Assembly: GCA_028817895.1 (NCBI GenBank)
Contig: JAPPOQ010000005.1
Location: 34,652 to 98,651 of the forward strand
DNA length: 64,000 bases
Direction of reading: 5' to 3'
Source of the DNA: Ahrensia sp.
GTDB taxonomy: Bacteria; Pseudomonadota; Alphaproteobacteria; Rhizobiales; Rhizobiaceae
Below are positions 29,326 to 39,665 of this stretch, piece by piece (the stretch's first letter is position 1; every line of letters begins with the position of its first letter). Position numbers and translations under genes: made by a program. The notes beneath the pieces are model-generated. The model was given only the letters and a program-made list of their open reading frames with translations. It had not been told where the DNA came from and searched no databases.

Positions 29326-29600
29326 GCGAGAACGTCACACGGCGATTGAACATTATCAATGCACGAGGACTTCACGCCCGCGCTTCACGCAAATTCGTGG
29401 AGACAGTGCGTCAGTTCGACGTCGAGGTGGCCGTTTCGCATCAGGGCGAAACGGTTGATGGCGATTCCATCATGGACCTGATGATGCTTGCGGCTTCCAA
29501 AGGCTGCTCCATAGATGTGAAGACATCGGGACCGGATGCACAGAAGGCGATTGACGCTTTGGACGCTCTGTTAGCAGATCGCTTTCACGAAGAGGTTTAG
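29322..29600 (+). CDS. ptsH: HPr-family phosphocarrier protein
   Basis: The 92-residue phosphocarrier has His18 in ARGLHARAS, accepting phosphate from enzyme I, and the regulatory serine motif DSIMDLMML at Ser49, where HPr kinase acts in related bacteria. It overlaps the EIIA gene by four bases and must be co-translated with it. Retention of the Ser motif while hprK is absent from its normal place is notable. It converges with coaA; the hairpin 29606-29621 lies between the stops. Confidence 0.94.
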   Translation: MSENVTRRLNIINARGLHARASRKFVETVRQFDVEVAVSHQGETVDGDSIMDLMMLAASKGCSIDVKTSGPDAQKAIDALDALLADRFHEEV

Positions 29601-29605
29601 GGCAA

Positions 29606-29621
29606 GGCTTTAGTTAAAGCC
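29606..29621. terminator. Small hairpin between convergent ptsH and coaA
   Basis: GGCTTT and AAAGCC pair perfectly around AGTT. The hairpin spans the coaA stop codon and lies six bases after the ptsH stop. There is no long T-run on either side, so termination is only a possibility. Confidence 0.3.
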
Positions 29622-30555
29622 GCCGCAGCGACACGCGGTCGACGGCATGGTTGGTGCCCTTGTGCAGAACAAGGTCCGCTCTTTGCCGAGTTGGCAGAAT
29701 ATTCTCGTGCAGATTGGCCAGATTGATGCGTTCCCACAAATCCCGCGCAATGGCCAGAGCAGTGTCTTGCGACACCTCACTATAGCGATGAAAGAATGAC
29801 GCTGGATCGCGGAAGGCCGTCTCACGCAACCGCATGAAACGCTCGACATACCAATTCTCGATCACCGCCTCATCGGCATCGATGTAGATTGAGAAATCGA
29901 AATAATCCGACACGAAAGGGACAGAGTCTCCATCCTTCGGCAACTCACTTGTTTGAAGCACATTGATGCCTTCAAAAATCAGAATATCCGGCCTTTCGAC
30001 TGCGACCTCCTCACCCTCCACAACATCATAGACCAGATGGGAGTAGACCGGTGCCGTGACACGCTGATCACCGGCCTTGATCTTGGACAGAAAGCGCAAG
30101 ATCGCGCGACGATCAAAGCTCTCGGGAAAACCTTTGCGGTCCATCAGCTCAAGTTCACGCAGCTTGGCGTTGGGAAACAGGAAACCATCCGTTGTGATCA
30201 AATCAACCTTCGGACTGGCGGGCCATCGCGACAACAGCTCTTTCAGGATGCGTGCAGTGGTAGACTTGCCGACCGCAACGGAGCCGGCGATACCGATGAT
30301 GAAGGGGGTCTTCTGGCCGCGCAGATTTAGAAATTTGGCGCGTTGCTTGAACAGATTGATGGAAGACTCAACGTGGCTCGCCAGCAATCGCGACAGCGAC
30401 AGATAAATGCGTTCCACCTCCTCCAAATCGATCGGGTCGTTTAGCGAACGCAACCGCAACACTTCTTCTTCGGTGAGCGTCAGAGGGGTATCAGCGCGAA
30501 ACGTCGCCCATTCGTCGATCGAAAAGTTCAGATAGGGCGAGGTTTCAACCACCAT
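29614..30555 (-). CDS. coaA: Pantothenate kinase (type I)
   Basis: The 313-residue enzyme phosphorylates pantothenate, the first and regulated step of coenzyme A synthesis. The P-loop [15 protein letters not shown], the TTDGFLFPN motif, FEGINVLQ and the C-terminal [18 protein letters not shown] are characteristic of prokaryotic type I enzymes. It is the last gene of the minus-strand histidine operon, three bases after hisE, an order known in other Hyphomicrobiales. The length and start (ATG 30555) are normal. Confidence 0.96.
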   Translation of the reverse strand: MVVETSPYLNFSIDEWATFRADTPLTLTEEEVLRLRSLNDPIDLEEVERIYLSLSRLLASHVESSINLFKQRAKFLNLRGQKTPFIIGIAGSVAVGKSTTARILKELLSRWPASPKVDLITTDGFLFPNAKLRELELMDRKGFPESFDRRAILRFLSKIKAGDQRVTAPVYSHLVYDVVEGEEVAVERPDILIFEGINVLQTSELPKDGDSVPFVSDYFDFSIYIDADEAVIENWYVERFMRLRETAFRDPASFFHRYSEVSQDTALAIARDLWERINLANLHENILPTRQRADLVLHKGTNHAVDRVSLRRL

Positions 30556-30558
30556 GGC

Positions 30559-30882
30559 TTAAAGTGCCTCGCGAGATGCTTTCTCAGCGACGCCGGACTG
30601 CGCGCTACGTCGTTGCAACTCATCAAGCACATCTCCAAGCGCAACCCCTTTCATGTGCAGAACCACAAGCAGGTGGTAGAGCAGGTCTGCCGCCTCGTCA
30701 CGCAACCCATCCCTGTCGCGCGCTATGGCGGCAACGACGGTCTCTACCGCCTCCTCCCCAAGCTTTTCAGCAGCCTTCTCGACCCCGGAACTGACCAGCT
30801 TTGCCGTCCAGGACGAGCCATCCGTGCTGCTGGCCCGGCTCGCTATGATCTTTTCAAGATCCTGCAAGGAAAATTCAGCCAT
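30559..30882 (-). CDS. hisE: Phosphoribosyl-ATP diphosphatase
   Basis: The 107-residue enzyme hydrolyses phosphoribosyl-ATP to phosphoribosyl-AMP in histidine synthesis. It shows the MazG-like helical signature [13 protein letters not shown] and [13 protein letters not shown], with the Glu/Asp residues that bind magnesium. It is a stand-alone HisE, so HisI (the cyclohydrolase) must be encoded elsewhere; it is not in this window. It lies seven bases downstream of hisF and three bases upstream of coaA, in one transcription unit. Confidence 0.95.
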   Translation of the reverse strand: MAEFSLQDLEKIIASRASSTDGSSWTAKLVSSGVEKAAEKLGEEAVETVVAAIARDRDGLRDEAADLLYHLLVVLHMKGVALGDVLDELQRRSAQSGVAEKASREAL

Positions 30883-30889
30883 GATGGTC

Positions 30890-31669
30890 TCAGTCGATCT
30901 TCTCGCGCACAGCTATCCCGGCATCAGCCATATGCGCCTTGGCGTGAGCGATGGTAAAGGTGCCAAAGTGAAATATCGAAGCCGCCAAAACTGCATCGGC
31001 ATGACCTTCGGTCACGGCTTCGACAAGATGCTCCAGCGCGCCCGCTCCACCCGACGCAATAACGGGGACAGACACCGCATCGCTGATCGCCCGCGTGAGC
31101 GGCAAGTTGTATCCGTCCTTGGTGCCGTCTCGATCCATGGAGGTTAACAGAATTTCACCAGCGCCTTTGGCCACCATAAGTTGAGCAAATTCCACGGCAT
31201 CAATGCCTGTTGCCGTGCGCCCGCCATGGGTGAAAATTTCGAACCGATCCGCTTCGTCAGACTGACTGACTTTCTTGGCGTCGATTGAAGCAACGATGCA
31301 CTGATTACCGAACTTGTCGGCCGCGCGTGCAATGACATCCGGATCATTCACGGCTGCCGTATTGAACGAAACCTTGTCGGCACCAGCCAGCAAAAGCTTC
31401 CGCACGTCCTCGACACTGCGCACACCGCCGCCCACCGTTACCGGCATGAAGCAAGCCTCGGCTGTCCGCTCAACAACGTCATAAATCGTATCGCGATTGT
31501 CAGACGAGGCCGTGATATCAAGGAAGCACAACTCATCAGCCCCGGCTGCGTCATAGGCCTTCGCCGCCTCGACCGGATCACCTGCATCGACGAGATCGAC
31601 GAAATTGACGCCCTTGACGACGCGACCGTCCTTAACATCCAGACAGGGTATGATGCGGGTTTTCAGCAC
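30890..31669 (-). CDS. hisF: Imidazole glycerol phosphate synthase, cyclase subunit
   Basis: The 259-residue (beta/alpha)8 barrel uses ammonia from HisH to form imidazole glycerol phosphate and AICAR. Catalytic Asp residues sit in [12 protein letters not shown] (Asp11) and ASIDAKK, and phosphate-binding loops include GGGVRS and ASGGAG. The partner HisH lies at 33489-34145 in the same operon. Between hisA and hisF two foreign-looking genes (DUF6194 and Uma2) interrupt the usual hisA-hisF adjacency; the gap to Uma2 is only 11 bases, so hisF depends on read-through from upstream. Confidence 0.97.
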   Translation of the reverse strand: MLKTRIIPCLDVKDGRVVKGVNFVDLVDAGDPVEAAKAYDAAGADELCFLDITASSDNRDTIYDVVERTAEACFMPVTVGGGVRSVEDVRKLLLAGADKVSFNTAAVNDPDVIARAADKFGNQCIVASIDAKKVSQSDEADRFEIFTHGGRTATGIDAVEFAQLMVAKGAGEILLTSMDRDGTKDGYNLPLTRAISDAVSVPVIASGGAGALEHLVEAVTEGHADAVLAASIFHFGTFTIAHAKAHMADAGIAVREKID

Positions 31670-31680
31670 GGGGATTAAGC

Positions 31681-32238
31681 TTAGACGATGCCGCCATAGA
31701 TGCTGCGCATGGCGAGGGTCAGCTTCGGCTTATCGAGCGAGATCTCTGCCTCGATCCCTTCCACGAGCTGCGCGTCTGTCCAACCATCCTCCGCGCGATT
31801 GATCATCCACATCCGCGGTTCAGCTTGCTCAAAAATCAGATAATGTTGAAGACTGTCTATCGCGCGATACTCGTTGGCCTTCTCACCAAAATCCTGCGCC
31901 ATCGTCGTCTTTGACAGAATCTCCGCGATAACCAAAGGACGCTGTGTCGTCATCTCGTTTGCGCCATCCCTTTCCCGTACCAGAACGTCGGGATATCGGA
32001 CGCCAGCCTTTGTCAAAACACCAAAATCACTCGATAGGGCCGTCAAATTATCGGGTAACCCCGCTCTCAACGCAGCGCAAAGGGCGCTGGTCACCTCGGC
32101 ATGGAAATAGGTGACATTCGTCATCATGGTGGAGACAACTCCGTCCACAAGCTCGTGCTTGCCCTCAACCCCCTCAAAAGTCGTGAGAAATTCATCGACC
32201 GTGTAGGACCTTGCGGATACTTTCTGATGAACGTTCAT
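31681..32238 (-). CDS. Uma2 family (DUF820) putative endonuclease inside the his operon
   Basis: The 185-residue protein has the PD-(D/E)xK-like fold signature of Uma2 proteins: [22 protein letters not shown] near the start, YPDVLVRE, and [11 protein letters not shown] with the conserved Glu, followed by KANEYRAI. Its biological role is unknown; some members occur near mobile or defence genes. ATG 32238 follows AGGAAAG. It lies 73 bases after DUF6194 and 11 bases before hisF. The base composition looks less GC-rich than that of the his genes, suggesting later entry into the operon. Confidence 0.82.
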   Translation of the reverse strand: MNVHQKVSARSYTVDEFLTTFEGVEGKHELVDGVVSTMMTNVTYFHAEVTSALCAALRAGLPDNLTALSSDFGVLTKAGVRYPDVLVRERDGANEMTTQRPLVIAEILSKTTMAQDFGEKANEYRAIDSLQHYLIFEQAEPRMWMINRAEDGWTDAQLVEGIEAEISLDKPKLTLAMRSIYGGIV

Positions 32239-32311
32239 GCGCTTTCCTATCACAGCATTGTGGTTTGGAGGAAGTCACGGAATCCGTTGGAAGTCTCCTC
32301 ACATCTCGTTC

Positions 32312-32764
32312 TCACCGCCCCAATCGCTTTTCCGCTGCGGCTGACGCCTTGGCATGAGCGAAATACAGCAAGGGCTGACACAGTTCGAAAGTTCTTCGCG
32401 AGGGATTGAGCACACACATCCAGCTCATCCAGCCATAGATTGGATGCGGCATGATCACATCAAGCGCTTTGAAGTCGTAGTCACCTTCAATGATCTTTCC
32501 CTTACCAGGCCGCGCGGGCGGACTGCCGAACAGTTCCTCAAAAGCTCTCCGACCCGGTCCGAAGTTCAGTCGATAGACAGCCTCACGATCCAGCGCTGAA
32601 GCGCGATCATTGTCGCCATCCTTTTGTTTTATAGTTGCAAAATAGGCACCTGAAGGCAGCGCCCTGCCCGGATTCACGAAAAAGCTGGTCTCGCCCCAGG
32701 CACCCTTTGCCACGACATGATCAAACGTCTCGACGATCCAGCTTGAGATGACTTCGGCTGTCAC
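32312..32764 (-). CDS. DUF6194-like protein
   Basis: The 150-residue protein resembles DUF6194 proteins as I remember them: [43 protein letters not shown], and [20 protein letters not shown] near the C-terminus. The function is unknown. The GTG start overlaps the hisA stop (GTGA), so it is translated in step with hisA, although it has no known link to histidine synthesis. A 73-base gap separates it from the Uma2 gene. The family assignment is from memory of the pattern, so moderate confidence. Confidence 0.65.
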   Translation of the reverse strand: MTAEVISSWIVETFDHVVAKGAWGETSFFVNPGRALPSGAYFATIKQKDGDNDRASALDREAVYRLNFGPGRRAFEELFGSPPARPGKGKIIEGDYDFKALDVIMPHPIYGWMSWMCVLNPSRRTFELCQPLLYFAHAKASAAAEKRLGR

Positions 32765-33492
32765 GCGGCGCCCCGCAATCTCTCCAATGCCAAAGCGGGG
32801 TCTATGCGCCCGTCATACAAAGCGCGACCAGTTATGGCGCCTTCCAGGATTTGGGCGTCGTCTAGTGTCATGCGCTCGATGTCATCCATGGAGGCCAACC
32901 CACCTGATGCGATTACGGGAATAGGCGTTGCGCGCGCGAGGTCAAGCGTTGCCTCCCAATTGATGCCTTTGAGAACACCATCACGATCAATGTCGGTATA
33001 GATTATCGCCGCAACGCCGGCCTTCGCAAAGCGGCCGGCAAGATCAATCGCGCTGAGCGATGATGTTTCCGCCCAGCCTTCAACAGCCACCTTGCCATCC
33101 TTGGCGTCGATGCCGACAGCAACGCGATTTGGAAATCTCTCGCAGGCCTCGATCACCAGATCTGGATCACGCACGGCAATCGTGCCGAGAATGACACGTT
33201 TCACACCCTTTTCGAGCCAATACGCGATGTGATCGAGGGTACGGATGCCACCACCAAGCTGAACCGGCAAATCAATCACCGAAAGGATGGCCTCCACTGC
33301 CGCACCGTTGATGGCTTGCCCCGCAAACGCACCGTCAAGGTCCACCACATGGAGCCAGTTGAAACCCTGTCGTTCAAACTCCCGAGCCTGTGCGGCCGGG
33401 TCGGAATTATAGACGGTGGCTTGCGCCATATCACCCAGTTTCAGGCGCACGCATTCGCCACCCTTCAGATCGATTGCAGGAAAAAGGATCAT
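32761..33492 (-). CDS. hisA: Phosphoribosylformimino-5-aminoimidazole carboxamide ribotide isomerase
   Basis: The 243-residue (beta/alpha)8 barrel isomerises ProFAR to PRFAR in histidine synthesis. Asp8 in [14 protein letters not shown] is the catalytic base, with the second acidic site in YTDIDRDG, and phosphate loops GGGIRT and ASGGLAS. Its start overlaps the hisH stop and its own stop overlaps the DUF6194 start, so translation is coupled on both sides. It has the normal length. Confidence 0.97.
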   Translation of the reverse strand: MILFPAIDLKGGECVRLKLGDMAQATVYNSDPAAQAREFERQGFNWLHVVDLDGAFAGQAINGAAVEAILSVIDLPVQLGGGIRTLDHIAYWLEKGVKRVILGTIAVRDPDLVIEACERFPNRVAVGIDAKDGKVAVEGWAETSSLSAIDLAGRFAKAGVAAIIYTDIDRDGVLKGINWEATLDLARATPIPVIASGGLASMDDIERMTLDDAQILEGAITGRALYDGRIDPALALERLRGAA

Positions 33493-34145
33493 GGGGACCA
33501 GTCAAGAAAGTTTGCGATGAGAGACAGGCCAAGTTTCTGGCTTTTCTCCGGGTGGAACTGCGTACCGACCATATTGTCGCGCGCGACGATTGCGGTGACC
33601 GGCATGCCGTAATGGGTTGTGGCGATGACTTCGTCTGGGTTGCGTGCAGCCAGATGATAGGAATGCACGAAATAGGCATGAAGACCGTCATCGCCTGTCT
33701 CAATGCCATTCAGGAGTGGGTGCTTGCCGGTGGGGTAAATCGTGTTCCATCCGATCTGTGGGATTTTCAGCGACACATCAACTGGCTGCATCATCACCAC
33801 GTCACCAGCGATCCAGCCAAAGCCGTCTGTCGTCTCCTTTTCCAGGCCGCGATCGGCCATCAGTTGCATACCCACGCAGATTCCCAGAAACGGGATGCCT
33901 TGCTCGACGACACGGCTCTGCAGCGCTTCCACCATGCCGGGCACTGCATCGAGACCTGCACGACAATCGGCAAAGGCTCCCACCCCCGGCAGGACGATAC
34001 GATCTGACCTACTCACCACATCTGAGTCCGATGTCAGTTCGATGTCGGCGTCCGCACCGCTTTCACATGCGCTTCTTTGAAATGCCTTGACGGCAGAGCG
34101 AAGATTTCCCGACCCGTAGTCAATGATGGCAACGCGCATGGTCAT
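33489..34145 (-). CDS. hisH: Imidazole glycerol phosphate synthase, glutaminase subunit
   Basis: The 218-residue class I glutamine amidotransferase supplies ammonia to HisF. The nucleophile Cys is in [11 protein letters not shown] and the His-Glu pair in [10 protein letters not shown], with the oxyanion strand LPGVGAF. It overlaps the DUF2628 gene upstream and hisA downstream by four bases each. The length is typical for the family. hisF, its partner, is about 1.8 kb further down the operon. Confidence 0.97.
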   Translation of the reverse strand: MTMRVAIIDYGSGNLRSAVKAFQRSACESGADADIELTSDSDVVSRSDRIVLPGVGAFADCRAGLDAVPGMVEALQSRVVEQGIPFLGICVGMQLMADRGLEKETTDGFGWIAGDVVMMQPVDVSLKIPQIGWNTIYPTGKHPLLNGIETGDDGLHAYFVHSYHLAARNPDEVIATTHYGMPVTAIVARDNMVGTQFHPEKSQKLGLSLIANFLDWSP

Positions 34146-34615
34146 CGTTCAGGATCACCCATTAAGCCGAACGACAGATCGTCATTGCCGCGCAATGATG
34201 GGGCACGACGAAGCGGCGTTGAGATCTTGATGGACCTGTCTTCCTGCGAAGCATCATGCGCGTCGAAATGCTTCATCAAAGCCACCTCTTCATCCAGGGC
34301 GTCCACAACATCAACCATCAAATAGCCGCGGCGCTCTAGCGCGTCTCGGCGCAGCTGGTGGCCTTCCAAGAACAGATAGAGCGCTGGCAGTCCGCCAAGA
34401 AACAGAGCCGTGGGTGCGAGCGGCGTGAACAACACGATCAGCACAACGAGGGTAATCAATCCATAGCCCAGAAGTTCGAGCATAAGACCATGTTTGATCA
34501 ACCAGAAGGGTGGAAAGATGAGCGCCCATTTTGCGGTCGCTTCGGGGATGGCAACGGCATTTTGCTCGCGCGCCTCACCCTTCAGTTCAGGTCTCACATG
34601 GATCGTGTGCAACAC
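34142..34615 (-). CDS. DUF2628 domain-containing membrane protein
   Basis: The 157-residue protein has a soluble N-terminus, a hydrophobic central part with two membrane helices (about residues 30-80, [16 protein letters not shown] and [18 protein letters not shown]), and the [10 protein letters not shown] segment typical of DUF2628, followed by an acidic tail. The function is unknown. It sits between hisB and hisH, three bases after hisB and overlapping hisH, a position I recall in Brucella and rhizobia, so it is an old member of this operon, unlike DUF6194 and Uma2. Confidence 0.85.
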   Translation of the reverse strand: MLHTIHVRPELKGEAREQNAVAIPEATAKWALIFPPFWLIKHGLMLELLGYGLITLVVLIVLFTPLAPTALFLGGLPALYLFLEGHQLRRDALERRGYLMVDVVDALDEEVALMKHFDAHDASQEDRSIKISTPLRRAPSLRGNDDLSFGLMGDPER

Positions 34616-34618
34616 CGG

Positions 34619-35215
34619 TCAGTCACTCAACGTGCCCTTGGTGGACGGCACCGCATCACCCAGTCGAGGATCGGTCTCCACAGCCTGGCGAAGAGCGCGC
34701 GCCACTGCCTTGAAGCACGTCTCTGCAATGTGGTGAGCATTGTCGCCATGGCGATTGTTTATGTGCAAAGTGAGCCGCGCGCCCTGCGAGAAAGCCTGGA
34801 AAAACTCGCGAACCAACTCCGTGTCAAACTGACCGACCTTCTGACGCGGAAAACTGACATTGAAAACCAAAAATGGACGTCCTGACACGTCGACGGCACA
34901 ATCCGTCAACGCTTCATCCATGGCCAAAGCACATTGACCATAGCGACGAATGCCGCGCCGTTCCCCCAAGGCAACGTTCAAAGCCTGCCCCAGAGCCCAT
35001 CCGCAATCCTCCACTGTGTGGTGATCATCAATGTGCAGATCGCCATCGGCTTTCACTGAAACATCCATCAGTGAGTGCTTGGAAAGCTGTTCCAGCATAT
35101 GATCGAAAAACCCTACGCCGGTCTGGATATCGAAAGCACCCGTGCCATCGATATCCAGCGCGATCGAAATATCGGTCTCGTTCGTTTTGCGGTCGATCTT
35201 GGCTTGGCGTGACAT
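34619..35215 (-). CDS. hisB: Imidazoleglycerol-phosphate dehydratase
   Basis: The 198-residue monofunctional enzyme dehydrates imidazole glycerol phosphate to imidazole acetol phosphate. The metal-binding motifs [22 protein letters not shown] and [10 protein letters not shown] are all present. ATG 35215 ([16 protein letters not shown]) fits the family; the frame extends back to 35458 through the hslV promoter region and start and is not used. It is the first gene of the minus-strand his operon and is divergent from hslV across 160 bp. Confidence 0.96.
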   Translation of the reverse strand: MSRQAKIDRKTNETDISIALDIDGTGAFDIQTGVGFFDHMLEQLSKHSLMDVSVKADGDLHIDDHHTVEDCGWALGQALNVALGERRGIRRYGQCALAMDEALTDCAVDVSGRPFLVFNVSFPRQKVGQFDTELVREFFQAFSQGARLTLHINNRHGDNAHHIAETCFKAVARALRQAVETDPRLGDAVPSTKGTLSD

Positions 35216-35375
35216 TGCGGCGTTGCGAGAGTTGTTCGGCGTTTCGCTGTTCCCTATCAGGCTTGCGACCTCGTGAAAACACGCCGATTTGCAATCGCAC
35301 CAACGCGCCATACATACAGCGCAAATGAGCCCACTTCTGACGGAGGTGGCCGATATATCGTGTTGGAGCAAACAA

Positions 35376-35942
35376 GTGAACGAATCCGAACAGGGCTGGC
35401 CGCCAAAGGTCCATGCCACCACAATCATCATGGTGCGCAAGGGCGGCAAGGTCGTCATCGCCGGTGACGGTCAGGCCTCGATGGGCAACACCGTCATGAA
35501 ATCGAACTCGCGCAAGGTGCGACGTCTCGGCAAGGGCGATGTGATTTGTGGTTTTGCCGGGTCAACCGCTGACGCTTTCACACTGCTGGAGCGTCTGGAA
35601 GCAAAGCTGGAGCAATATTCCGGACAGTTGATGCGCGCCTGCGTGGAAATGGCGAAGGACTGGCGGACTGACCGCTATTTGAGGCGCCTTGAAGCCATGA
35701 TGCTGGTTTCCGACAAGGATGTCTCTCTGTGCATCACGGGCGTTGGTGATGTGTTTGAGCCCGAAGAGGGAATCATGGCCATTGGTTCAGGCGGAAACTA
35801 CGCACTCGCTGCAGCCCGCGCCTTGCAGGACACCGAGGCAGACGCCGAAACCATCGCGAAGAAAGCCATGACCATCGCTGCCGATATCTGCGTGTTCACC
35901 AATCACAATCTGATTGTTGAAACGCTTGATGCTGACGGCTGA
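35376..35942 (+). CDS. hslV: ATP-dependent protease peptidase subunit HslV (ClpQ)
   Basis: The 188-residue subunit forms the proteolytic double ring of HslUV. The catalytic Thr follows a propeptide of about 14 residues ([12 protein letters not shown]; mature protein starting TT), and [26 protein letters not shown] and the C-terminal FTNHN motif are conserved. GTG 35376 is chosen because GGAG lies eight bases upstream; the in-frame ATG at 35289 would give a 43-residue leader. Its partner hslU is 706 bp downstream, separated by an antisense zeta-like ATPase gene. Confidence 0.95.
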   Translation: MNESEQGWPPKVHATTIIMVRKGGKVVIAGDGQASMGNTVMKSNSRKVRRLGKGDVICGFAGSTADAFTLLERLEAKLEQYSGQLMRACVEMAKDWRTDRYLRRLEAMMLVSDKDVSLCITGVGDVFEPEEGIMAIGSGGNYALAAARALQDTEADAETIAKKAMTIAADICVFTNHNLIVETLDADG

Positions 35943-35945
35943 TCG

Positions 35946-36569
35946 CTACGCCGGGGTATTCATTTCTTTGAGTTGGTCTGTCAACGCTTGGGGCAAGTCC
36001 TCAAGGGCGTCACTGAGATGGTGACCAATGCTACCAACGCCCTCGGCAACTGATCGAGGTGTGCTGTCATTGTTATCAAAGACCCGCCAATGACTGCTGA
36101 GCGCGGCATAGGCATGAAAATTGGCAACCGAGCGGTCAAACCGGCGATGTATGTCCTCTTCTGCGACATGGTGACCGCCTTCCGCCACACGCCTCTTCAC
36201 CCGCTCGACGCAAATCGATGCATTCGCGACGGCAAAGTATAGCAAATTGACCCTAGCACCGAAGCGCCGAGCCCTCGCGATGAGTTGAAGATATGTCCTG
36301 CCTGAGAGTGTGGTCTCAAGGGTTACTACAGGATTGCCATTGAGGTGACGGCCTTCGATGAAATCATTCAAGCGAGAAAGCACGATGCGCGCCGCTGCAA
36401 CCTGTTCTGCCACAGGATCAAAGGGCGACAATCCACGCGCGATTTCGTCCAGATTGACAAAACGCCTTGATCCCGTGACTTGCTGTATATGCTCTCGCGC
36501 ATAGCGAGTTTTGCCAACTCCGTTGGCGCCACCGATGATCCACAAAGTGCGCAGAGCTGGTTTTGACAT
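35946..36569 (-). CDS. Zeta toxin-like P-loop ATPase/kinase
   Basis: The 207-residue protein starts with a P-loop [18 protein letters not shown] and has the zeta-like pattern [16 protein letters not shown] about 30 residues later, ETTLSGRTY and an arginine-rich lid [21 protein letters not shown]. This is the small COG4185-type family of predicted ATPases related to zeta toxin. Whether it phosphorylates UDP-sugars as true zeta toxins do is unknown. No epsilon-like antitoxin gene is visible beside it. It lies antisense between hslV (3 bp from the stop) and hslU (79 bp from the start), so its promoter overlaps the hslU upstream region. Confidence 0.78.
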   Translation of the reverse strand: MSKPALRTLWIIGGANGVGKTRYAREHIQQVTGSRRFVNLDEIARGLSPFDPVAEQVAAARIVLSRLNDFIEGRHLNGNPVVTLETTLSGRTYLQLIARARRFGARVNLLYFAVANASICVERVKRRVAEGGHHVAEEDIHRRFDRSVANFHAYAALSSHWRVFDNNDSTPRSVAEGVGSIGHHLSDALEDLPQALTDQLKEMNTPA

Positions 36570-36648
36570 CGACCGGTTTCGCAATCTCGTTTCGGCTTCC
36601 TATCTAACAGCGAAAGTCGCAATCGCGAAAATCAATACGAGTAACTGC

Positions 36649-37956
36649 ATGACCAATTTCTCTCCCCGCGAGATCGTATCCGAACTCGACCGCTACATTA
36701 TCGGACAGAAAGACGCCAAACGCGCTGTCGCCGTTGCCATGCGCAACCGCTGGCGTCGCCAGCAGCTGGAATCACCCATGAAAGAAGAGGTGATGCCGAA
36801 AAATATCCTCATGATCGGACCAACCGGTGTCGGCAAGACGGAGATCTCGCGGCGCCTCGCGAAACTTGCCGGCGCTCCCTTTGTGAAGGTTGAAGCCACC
36901 AAGTTCACCGAGGTCGGTTATGTGGGTCGCGATGTCGAACAGATCATTCGTGATCTCGTTGAAATCGGCATTGGGCTGGTTCGCGAAAGGAAACGCGAGG
37001 AAGTTAAGGCAAAGGCGCATATCGCGGCGGAAGATCGTGTGCTGGATGCGCTGGTCGGTGCCAACGCGTCACCCGGCACGCGAGCGAGTTTCATCAAAAA
37101 GCTGCGTGAAGGTGAACTCGATGACAAGGATATCGAAATCGAAGTCGCCGACTCAGGAAATCCGATGGGCGGTTTCGAGATACCTGGCATGCCCGGCGCC
37201 AATGTTGGCATGATCGACCTTGGCGAAATGATGTCCAAAATGACCGGTGGGCGCACGAAGAAGCGTAAGACAACGGTAAAGGAAAGCTATGAAATCCTGA
37301 TTGCCGAGGAAAGCGACAAGCTGCTCGACGATGAACAGGTCGTGGAAGAGGCAGTTCGCGCCGTTGAAAACAATGGCATCGTTTTTCTCGACGAGATCGA
37401 TAAGATTGCCATCTCCGAGAATGTCCGTGGCGGGTCTGTGTCTCGCGAAGGTGTGCAGCGCGACTTGCTGCCGCTTGTCGAGGGTACGACCGTTGCGACC
37501 AAACATGGTCCAGTAAAGACCGACCACATATTGTTTGTCGCATCCGGCGCCTTTCATGTGGCGAAACCGTCCGATCTTCTGCCGGAACTGCAAGGGCGCC
37601 TGCCGATCCGCGTCGAACTGCGCGCGCTCACCAAGGAAGACTTTGTGCGTATTCTCACCGATACAGAAGCAAGCCTTATTAAGCAATATGTCGCGCTGAT
37701 GGGCACCGAGGATCTGACGCTCGATTTCAGCGAAGATGCCATCGATGCTCTGGCGGATGTTGCGGTTGAGCTCAACGCCTCCGTTGAAAATATCGGTGCA
37801 CGTCGTCTGCAAACCGTGATGGAAAAAGTGCTTGAGGAAATCTCTTTTGACGCGGCCGATCGTGGTGGTGAGACGCTCACCATTGATGCGGAATTCGTGC
37901 GCGCCAATGTCGGAGACCTGGCCAAGAATACGGATTTGTCTCGCTACATTCTGTAA
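36649..37956 (+). CDS. hslU: ATP-dependent protease ATPase subunit HslU (ClpY)
   Basis: The 435-residue AAA+ unfoldase feeds substrates to HslV. Walker [10 protein letters not shown] is at residues 57-64, Walker B in [10 protein letters not shown], the I domain lies in the middle, the pore motif GYVG follows the Walker A region, and the C-terminus ends LSRYIL as required to open HslV. ATG 36649 gives the exact family N-terminus [14 protein letters not shown]; the frame runs to 36511 across the zeta-like gene start and is not used. Because an antisense gene precedes it, hslU likely needs its own promoter in 36570-36648 or read-through from hslV. Confidence 0.97.
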   Translation: MTNFSPREIVSELDRYIIGQKDAKRAVAVAMRNRWRRQQLESPMKEEVMPKNILMIGPTGVGKTEISRRLAKLAGAPFVKVEATKFTEVGYVGRDVEQIIRDLVEIGIGLVRERKREEVKAKAHIAAEDRVLDALVGANASPGTRASFIKKLREGELDDKDIEIEVADSGNPMGGFEIPGMPGANVGMIDLGEMMSKMTGGRTKKRKTTVKESYEILIAEESDKLLDDEQVVEEAVRAVENNGIVFLDEIDKIAISENVRGGSVSREGVQRDLLPLVEGTTVATKHGPVKTDHILFVASGAFHVAKPSDLLPELQGRLPIRVELRALTKEDFVRILTDTEASLIKQYVALMGTEDLTLDFSEDAIDALADVAVELNASVENIGARRLQTVMEKVLEEISFDAADRGGETLTIDAEFVRANVGDLAKNTDLSRYIL

Positions 37957-37985
37957 TCTGAAAACCGGTTGCACAGGCGCGGCGG

Positions 37986-38957
37986 GTGACCTATCCACGC
38001 CGGATGATCCGATTGCTGCCTGTGTTTTTGATCTTTTCGCTGCTGTCGCTTGGAACGGCGACGGCAGCGTCGTTGGTGCCGCCTGGCAACCGCAACGCGG
38101 AACAACCCAAAATCCCGTCAGGCTCAGTAAAGCGCAGCAAGCGTATCGGCTTTGAGCGCAAATATGAGAAGATCCGTGATCTTTTGGCGAGAGATCGCAA
38201 ATTGGTCAGCAAGATCAAGAACGCGGCCAAGACATTCGCGATCGACCCTATCCATATTGTTGGTGCTCTGGTCGGTGAACACACCTACAATGTCGACGCC
38301 AAGGACCGGCTGCAAAGCTACTACGTGAAGGCGCTTGCCTATCTGGGTCAGGATTTGTCGTTTGAACATGACGGCGAACCGGTGGAGCAGTTCATCGCCC
38401 GATCACAGTTTCGTACATGCAGGCAACACCGGTTGAACTATGACCGATGGACGTGCCGCGAACACATTTGGGACACCCAGTTTCGTGGCAAGACCGTTGA
38501 CGGGCAACCCTTCCCCAATGATCGTTTCGGTCGCGTGTTCTTCCAACCGCTGTACGCTGGACAGACGTTCGGGTTGGGCCAGCTCAACCCGCTAACAGCA
38601 CTGAAAGTGAACGACCTTGTACGCTCAAAACTGCGTCGTGAACCGCAGCTCTCGGTACGACGCGCGCCGCAGATCTACAACACCATCATGGAACCGGATT
38701 CAACGCTGATCTACATGGCCGCTGTGCTTCGCCATGCCATAGACAGTTATCGCGAGATCACCGGTTTTGACATTTCAGAAAATCCCGGGATCACAGCTAC
38801 TCTTTACAATCTCGGCAATGTGACTGTGCGTGCACAGTCCTTGAAGGAAAGGAACGACAAGCGCCTTGCCCAAGGTCAGGAGGTGCAATGGCCGCAGGAA
38901 AATTACTATGGCTGGCTGGTTAACGAAAAACTCGAAGAGCTACGCAGCATTCTCTAA
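37986..38957 (+). CDS. DUF1402 family exported protein
   Basis: The 323-residue protein has a signal peptide (RLLPVFLIFSLLSLGTATAA) and the body of DUF1402: AIDPIHIVGALVGEHTYNVD, TCRQHRLNYDRWTC, FGLGQLNPLTAL and ATLYNLGNV. The GLGQ/TLYNLG features and the Glu in GEH recall lysozyme-like lytic transglycosylases, but activity is unproven. GTG 37986 or ATG 38004 may be the start. It follows hslU by 29 bp, the same order as in other Hyphomicrobiales I remember. Its 3' end overlaps the convergent HAD gene by 18 bp. Confidence 0.85.
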   Translation: MTYPRRMIRLLPVFLIFSLLSLGTATAASLVPPGNRNAEQPKIPSGSVKRSKRIGFERKYEKIRDLLARDRKLVSKIKNAAKTFAIDPIHIVGALVGEHTYNVDAKDRLQSYYVKALAYLGQDLSFEHDGEPVEQFIARSQFRTCRQHRLNYDRWTCREHIWDTQFRGKTVDGQPFPNDRFGRVFFQPLYAGQTFGLGQLNPLTALKVNDLVRSKLRREPQLSVRRAPQIYNTIMEPDSTLIYMAAVLRHAIDSYREITGFDISENPGITATLYNLGNVTVRAQSLKERNDKRLAQGQEVQWPQENYYGWLVNEKLEELRSIL

Positions 38958-39665
38958 CGCTTCGAGCACATCGGCCAAAAACGTGTCCAGATGATCGGTT
39001 GCAAAGTCGATGGATGCGTCTCCTGCCCGCTCGTGCTCCCAGCTCTCCGCTGAGTGGTGCGATCCGTACATCGGCAAAACGAGAACAGTACACATGCCCA
39101 ATTTGCGTGGAACGTCGAGATTACGCGGCATGTCTTCAAACATCACCGCTTGTGCCGGATCAACCGCATGAGTCTGGAGAAACTTGTGATAGGGTGGTTC
39201 AGCGGGTTTGGGCACGAGGTCAGATGCAACGATATCGAACCAGCCGTCGAAGTGTTGGCTGATGCCAAGACGCTGCGTTGTGCGCCGGGCATGGAGAACA
39301 TCGCCATTTGTGAAAATGTGCTTGCGGCCGGGCAGCGCGGCGATCAACTCACCCAGCGCCGGGTTTGGCTCGACTGGCGAATAGTCGATATCATGCACCT
39401 TTTCCAGAAAGTCATGCGGGTCGACATGATAACGCTCCATGAGGCCGCGCAAGGTCGTGCCATATTCGCGGTACATCGCCTTCTGAAGCTTTCGCGCCTC
39501 GTCCTTCGGCAGATCGAGCAAGTCCGAGACATAATCTGTCATCTTCCAGTCAATCTGGGCGAACAGATCGCTGTGTCGCGGATACAGCGTGTTGTCGAGG
39601 TCAAACACCCATTCGGTGACCCCGCCAAACGCTGCGAGTAAATCCTCAATCGTGTGATCAGTCAT
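38940..39665 (-). CDS. HAD-family pyrimidine 5'-nucleotidase
   Basis: The 241-residue hydrolase carries HAD motif [11 protein letters not shown], motif II-like IFTNGDVLH, and motif III/IV in [10 protein letters not shown] and [17 protein letters not shown]. It matches the SDT1/PHM8-like pyrimidine 5'-nucleotidases of alphaproteobacteria. It likely dephosphorylates nucleotides such as UMP in the cytoplasm, or detoxifies modified ones. It overlaps the upstream argB by eight bases and overlaps DUF1402 tail to tail by 18 bp. Confidence 0.88.
   Translation of the reverse strand: MTDHTIEDLLAAFGGVTEWVFDLDNTLYPRHSDLFAQIDWKMTDYVSDLLDLPKDEARKLQKAMYREYGTTLRGLMERYHVDPHDFLEKVHDIDYSPVEPNPALGELIAALPGRKHIFTNGDVLHARRTTQRLGISQHFDGWFDIVASDLVPKPAEPPYHKFLQTHAVDPAQAVMFEDMPRNLDVPRKLGMCTVLVLPMYGSHHSAESWEHERAGDASIDFATDHLDTFLADVLEALENAA

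Noticed and set aside
35216..35375. Heat-shock (RpoH) promoter before hslV
   Set aside because: A CTTG-containing stretch is present, but no matching -10 element at proper distance could be made out by eye.
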